DNA of 9,815 nt from positions 1-9,815 of the forward strand of contig JAPOHM010000042.1 of NCBI GenBank assembly GCA_029979405.1, in the 5' to 3' direction. This DNA is from Methanobacteriota archaeon. Lineage in GTDB: Archaea > Thermoplasmatota > Poseidoniia > Poseidoniales > Poseidoniaceae. This document shows positions 7,529 through 9,815 of this stretch, one piece after another; positions within the stretch are counted from its first letter, which is position 1; each line of letters begins with the position of its first letter. The position numbers and the translations under genes were made by a program. The notes below the pieces were generated by a model that saw only the letters and a list, made by a program, of their open reading frames with translations, did not search any database and was not told the origin of the DNA.

Positions 7529-8944
7529 TCACACCTTGAATTTTCTTTCCAGATCGTAAACTTTGTCAGGGGGCAAGAAAATAGTCAATTTATCACCCTC
7601 TAACAAATTCTTGCTTGAAGAAGGTCGCAATGTTTCCCAATCGTCATGGATATTTTTTCTTTGGATAAATGCAACTTTACACCACTCGGGAAGTCCTGCA
7701 TCCGCAATTGTTTTTCCCGCAAATTTCACTTTGTCAGTAACCGGTAAGCAAATTCCTACTACGTCTGGGACGCTTGAAAGAACTGCATACGGTCCAGGTA
7801 ATTCAGAGTGTATTCTCGATAGCATTGCATCTATTGCAACACGTCTTCTATCAACAGAGAAAGTAATGCCCATTCTTCGCACAACGCTAACTAAATCTGC
7901 ATCATAAAGAATCAAACCAGTTCTTTCTACTCCCATGTCCATGGCTAATAGAACTGCGGCTATTGAACCATGATCGTTATCCAATGCAGAAATTGCGATG
8001 TCCATTGAGGAAATTTCAATTTCGGATAACAATTCTTTATCTAAGTGGTCACCATGAATAATTTCAATTCCTGGTAAATCACCTATTTCTGAACCCGCCA
8101 TATTATTTGCAAGTTGTAGGTCTTTCTCAACAACTGTAACTGATGCACCAGTATTTTGCCATGCTTTGGCTAATCTTGTTCCAATTAAGCTTGCACCGAA
8201 TATTATGACCTTTGGCCTTTCAGGGAAATCAACAGCTTCGTGCCCTAAGATTCGTAGAATTCTATTGAATGAAGCTTCACCTGCTGTAGCGACTGCTACT
8301 CTATCATTAGGTAGCAAAATATCATCTGCTGTTGGGACTTTTCCCGGAGAACCATCTCTTTTCAGACCAACAATAAGTGGTAAGCCCCCCTCCACCTTCT
8401 CGCCACTTTCTCTTAATGTCCTGTGAACTACATTACTCGCATCAGAACGAACATCTAATTCAACGATGTATGCGTCTGCTTCAAACGGAATTACCTCCGA
8501 TAGGGATGAAGATCTCAATCCAGACATTAATCTATCAATCGCATCATCAATCGGGTGAACAACGTGGTCTACTCCTGCCCATTGGCCTAATTTACCGGAC
8601 TTATGTTCTTCAACAAAATGTGGGTTCCTCAAACGACAGATGGTTGTTAGGTTATCCTTCCCATTGGTTTTCTCAGCATGAACGTGTTTTGCTAGTGCAC
8701 AAGAGAGCAGATTCAGTTCATCAGAATCAGTAGCTGCGACATAGACTTCAGCAGAATCTATGCCTGCCTCAATGAATTTGTTTCTCTTGGTTACATCACC
8801 ATATATCACAAGGATATCCATGCCCTGTGCATTTTTGACAACTCTTGCATTATTGTCTACTAATACGACTTCTTTATCTTCGCTTCTGAGAGCCTTAGCT
8901 AATCCAGAACCGACTCGTCCTCCGCCACCGATTATTATTCTCAT
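7529..8944 (-). CDS. trkA: TrkA, tandem-RCK regulatory subunit of potassium uptake
   Basis: TrkA is the cytoplasmic nucleotide-binding (NAD(H)/ATP) subunit that assembles on TrkH and gates potassium flux. The 471 residues hold two RCK_N-RCK_C units, the full double arrangement seen in E. coli TrkA (about 458 residues). The first Rossmann fold starts with MRIIIGGGGRVGSGLA (GxGxxG at 7-12), with acidic Asp30 ending strand two. The first RCK_C covers about 150-225. The second Rossmann fold starts KVIIFGASLIGTRLA (245-259), with acidic Glu273, and a second RCK_C (about 385-465) ends the protein. I chose the ATG at 8944 over an in-frame ATG at 8965. The family begins directly with the Rossmann strand, and a strong AGGAGGT lies 6 nt upstream of 8944, inside the longer version's coding region. 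The start overlaps the upstream gene's stop as ATGA, which implies translational coupling. trkH follows 7 nt later. Confidence 0.96.
   Translation of the reverse strand: MRIIIGGGGRVGSGLAKALRSEDKEVVLVDNNARVVKNAQGMDILVIYGDVTKRNKFIEAGIDSAEVYVAATDSDELNLLSCALAKHVHAEKTNGKDNLTTICRLRNPHFVEEHKSGKLGQWAGVDHVVHPIDDAIDRLMSGLRSSSLSEVIPFEADAYIVELDVRSDASNVVHRTLRESGEKVEGGLPLIVGLKRDGSPGKVPTADDILLPNDRVAVATAGEASFNRILRILGHEAVDFPERPKVIIFGASLIGTRLAKAWQNTGASVTVVEKDLQLANNMAGSEIGDLPGIEIIHGDHLDKELLSEIEISSMDIAISALDNDHGSIAAVLLAMDMGVERTGLILYDADLVSVVRRMGITFSVDRRRVAIDAMLSRIHSELPGPYAVLSSVPDVVGICLPVTDKVKFAGKTIADAGLPEWCKVAFIQRKNIHDDWETLRPSSSKNLLEGDKLTIFLPPDKVYDLERKFKV
7532..7537 (-). promoter_or_regulatory. Shine-Dalgarno-like site for trkH
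   Basis: AAGGTG on the minus strand, followed by TGAT, resembles the complement of the archaeal 16S 3' end (GGAGGTGAT). It overlaps the end of trkA and leaves 10 nt to the trkH ATG at 7521. The site supports that start and translation of trkH soon after trkA termination. Confidence 0.45.
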
Positions 8945-9815
8945 GAAAGGACCTCCTGGAGCCATTTATTGTTCCAGGTGTCTTTTGACATGGTGTATTC
9001 TTCAGTGCTGAAGGACCTCACACGGTCAATTCCAGACATTGTTCCTCCAACATAATATTCACCAATAAGACTTGACGGAGTGGTTTCAATCCAGTCTATA
9101 TACGCCGTTGGAGTATGTACAAGCCACTTTCTATTTACAACATCTACTGAACCCTCAACATAACAGGTATCCAATACAACATCGTTAGCCTCACACCATT
9201 CATCGGACATTGGAATCATAATGTAAGCCCAACCGTGCCCCTGCCAAGTGTCAAATTGAGGGTCAGTTAGTGCACCGAAAGCGTACCAAGTTGGGACTCC
9301 CTTAACTCTCATGATGCTCATGAAGGCATTAGATTGCTCGTCACAATCTCCCATTCCCGCAATCAAGCACTGTTCGCCACTTCTAGCTTGGACACCTGCG
9401 GCAAAGTCATATGGTAAGTTTGCATTCAACCAGTCAAAAGTCGCTCTTCCGTATGCGTAAACATTGTCTTTTAGATTAGTGGGCAAACTAGCTTCAATGT
9501 TCGCTGCAGTCTGAACTACAGTAGGTGCAGTTGATTGTTTGCCAGAAATTGCAAAATTAGGATTACAATTTGGGTCAAATTGTTGGCATTCATTTCTATC
9601 ATACCACTCGATATATTGTCCAAACTGAGAATGTCTAGTACCTTGGCCCCTTTCTTGAATATCATCAAATGTTCCGGAGCGCGCAAGACTAACTCCTTCG
9701 GACTTACCTTCAACCAATCCGCTAACTCTTGTTGTATGCCACCAAGAGTGGGATTTTGCTTTCAGAGTAACTGCCAAGTCGACAGTTTCGTGGGAAAATT
9801 CCGGGACATCCATTG
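8941..9815 (-). CDS. Transglutaminase-like (papain-fold) protein, N-terminus beyond window
   Basis: The visible part is 290 residues counted from the Met at 9813. The frame is still open at the window edge, so that Met is probably internal and the true start lies outside. The C-terminal half has a transglutaminase-like core with a complete triad: Cys157 in GMGDCDEQSNAF (153-164), His193 in WQGHGWAY (190-197) and Asp215 in VVLDTCY (212-218). Such folds act as proteases, peptide-modifying enzymes or transglutaminases, and the substrate cannot be read from sequence. Five more cysteines (76, 83, 149, 207, 217) and many Trp and Tyr residues would suit an extracytoplasmic domain. A signal peptide or membrane anchor could be in the missing N-terminus; none is visible here. 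Residues 1-110 resemble nothing I can name. Its TGA overlaps the trkA ATG, so it is the upstream member of the trkA-trkH run. Confidence 0.82.
   Translation of the reverse strand, partial: MDVPEFSHETVDLAVTLKAKSHSWWHTTRVSGLVEGKSEGVSLARSGTFDDIQERGQGTRHSQFGQYIEWYDRNECQQFDPNCNPNFAISGKQSTAPTVVQTAANIEASLPTNLKDNVYAYGRATFDWLNANLPYDFAAGVQARSGEQCLIAGMGDCDEQSNAFMSIMRVKGVPTWYAFGALTDPQFDTWQGHGWAYIMIPMSDEWCEANDVVLDTCYVEGSVDVVNRKWLVHTPTAYIDWIETTPSSLIGEYYVGGTMSGIDRVRSFSTEEYTMSKDTWNNKWLQEVLS
8951..8957 (-). promoter_or_regulatory. Strong Shine-Dalgarno that fixes the trkA start
   Basis: AGGAGGT on the minus strand lies 6 nt before the ATG at 8944. It is within the last codons of the upstream transglutaminase-like gene and is the best ribosome-binding site in the window. 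It argues for the 471-residue TrkA rather than a version seven residues longer starting at 8965. Confidence 0.8.

Noticed and set aside
7142..7603. A 153-codon open frame on the plus strand across trkH and the end of trkA
   Set aside because: It is antisense to clearly conserved TrkH and TrkA codons, and its Asn/Pro/Ser-rich composition is what antisense of hydrophobic protein gives. No domain is visible.
8945..8965. Upstream trkA start at 8965 adding MAPGGPF
   Set aside because: The added residues do not fit the TrkA family and would place the strong AGGAGGT inside the coding sequence. The ATG at 8944 has ideal spacing.
1..9815. Defence system, CRISPR array, mobile element or prophage in the window
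   Set aside because: No direct repeats with spacers, transposase, integrase, terminal repeats or atypical gene cluster were seen. The Lhr helicase beside glyS looks like a housekeeping gene, with no nuclease partner visible in this window.

Overview
The window looks like chromosomal sequence from a euryarchaeon. The main evidence is a replication factor C large subunit, an archaeal-type single-subunit glycyl-tRNA synthetase, an archaeal Lhr helicase and a TTTATATA-type TATA element between divergent genes. By eye the DNA is AT-rich (about 40 % GC or less) and genes are packed with very short gaps. Together with the protein style this would fit a marine Thermoplasmatota lineage such as Poseidoniales (Marine Group II) or Marine Group III. 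That placement is an inference and no marker in the window settles it.

Layout. (1) 1-2509, minus: an Lhr-family superfamily 2 helicase whose last C-terminal residues lie beyond the left edge. (2) 2510-2666: a 157-bp divergent intergenic region with a near-symmetrical TATA element and a 13-bp inverted repeat. (3) 2667-5884, plus: glyS then rfcL, 38 bp apart and probably co-transcribed. (4) 5881-9815, minus: a tight run read right to left, made of a transglutaminase-like protein (its N-terminus lies beyond the right edge), trkA and trkH. The transglutaminase stop and the trkA start overlap as ATGA behind a strong internal Shine-Dalgarno sequence, and trkH follows 7 nt after trkA. rfcL and trkH converge, and their stop codons share bases.

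How the genes work together. glyS (translation), rfcL (loading of the PCNA clamp in replication) and lhr (nucleic-acid helicase, probably repair or RNA-related) are housekeeping information-processing genes. trkA and trkH make a complete potassium uptake unit: a membrane channel subunit and its tandem-RCK nucleotide-sensing ring. The transglutaminase-like protein coupled to them has an intact Cys-His-Asp triad, and its link to potassium transport is not explained by known biology.

I found no mobile element, CRISPR array, tRNA, rRNA or defence system, and no non-coding stretch longer than 157 bp. The points most worth a second look are the transglutaminase-trkA-trkH coupling, Ser-to-Ala in motif 3 of GlyRS, the insertion and shortened PIP-like tail in RfcL, and the convergent overlap where each gene's Glu-rich tail gives the other transcript a pyrimidine-rich 3' end.
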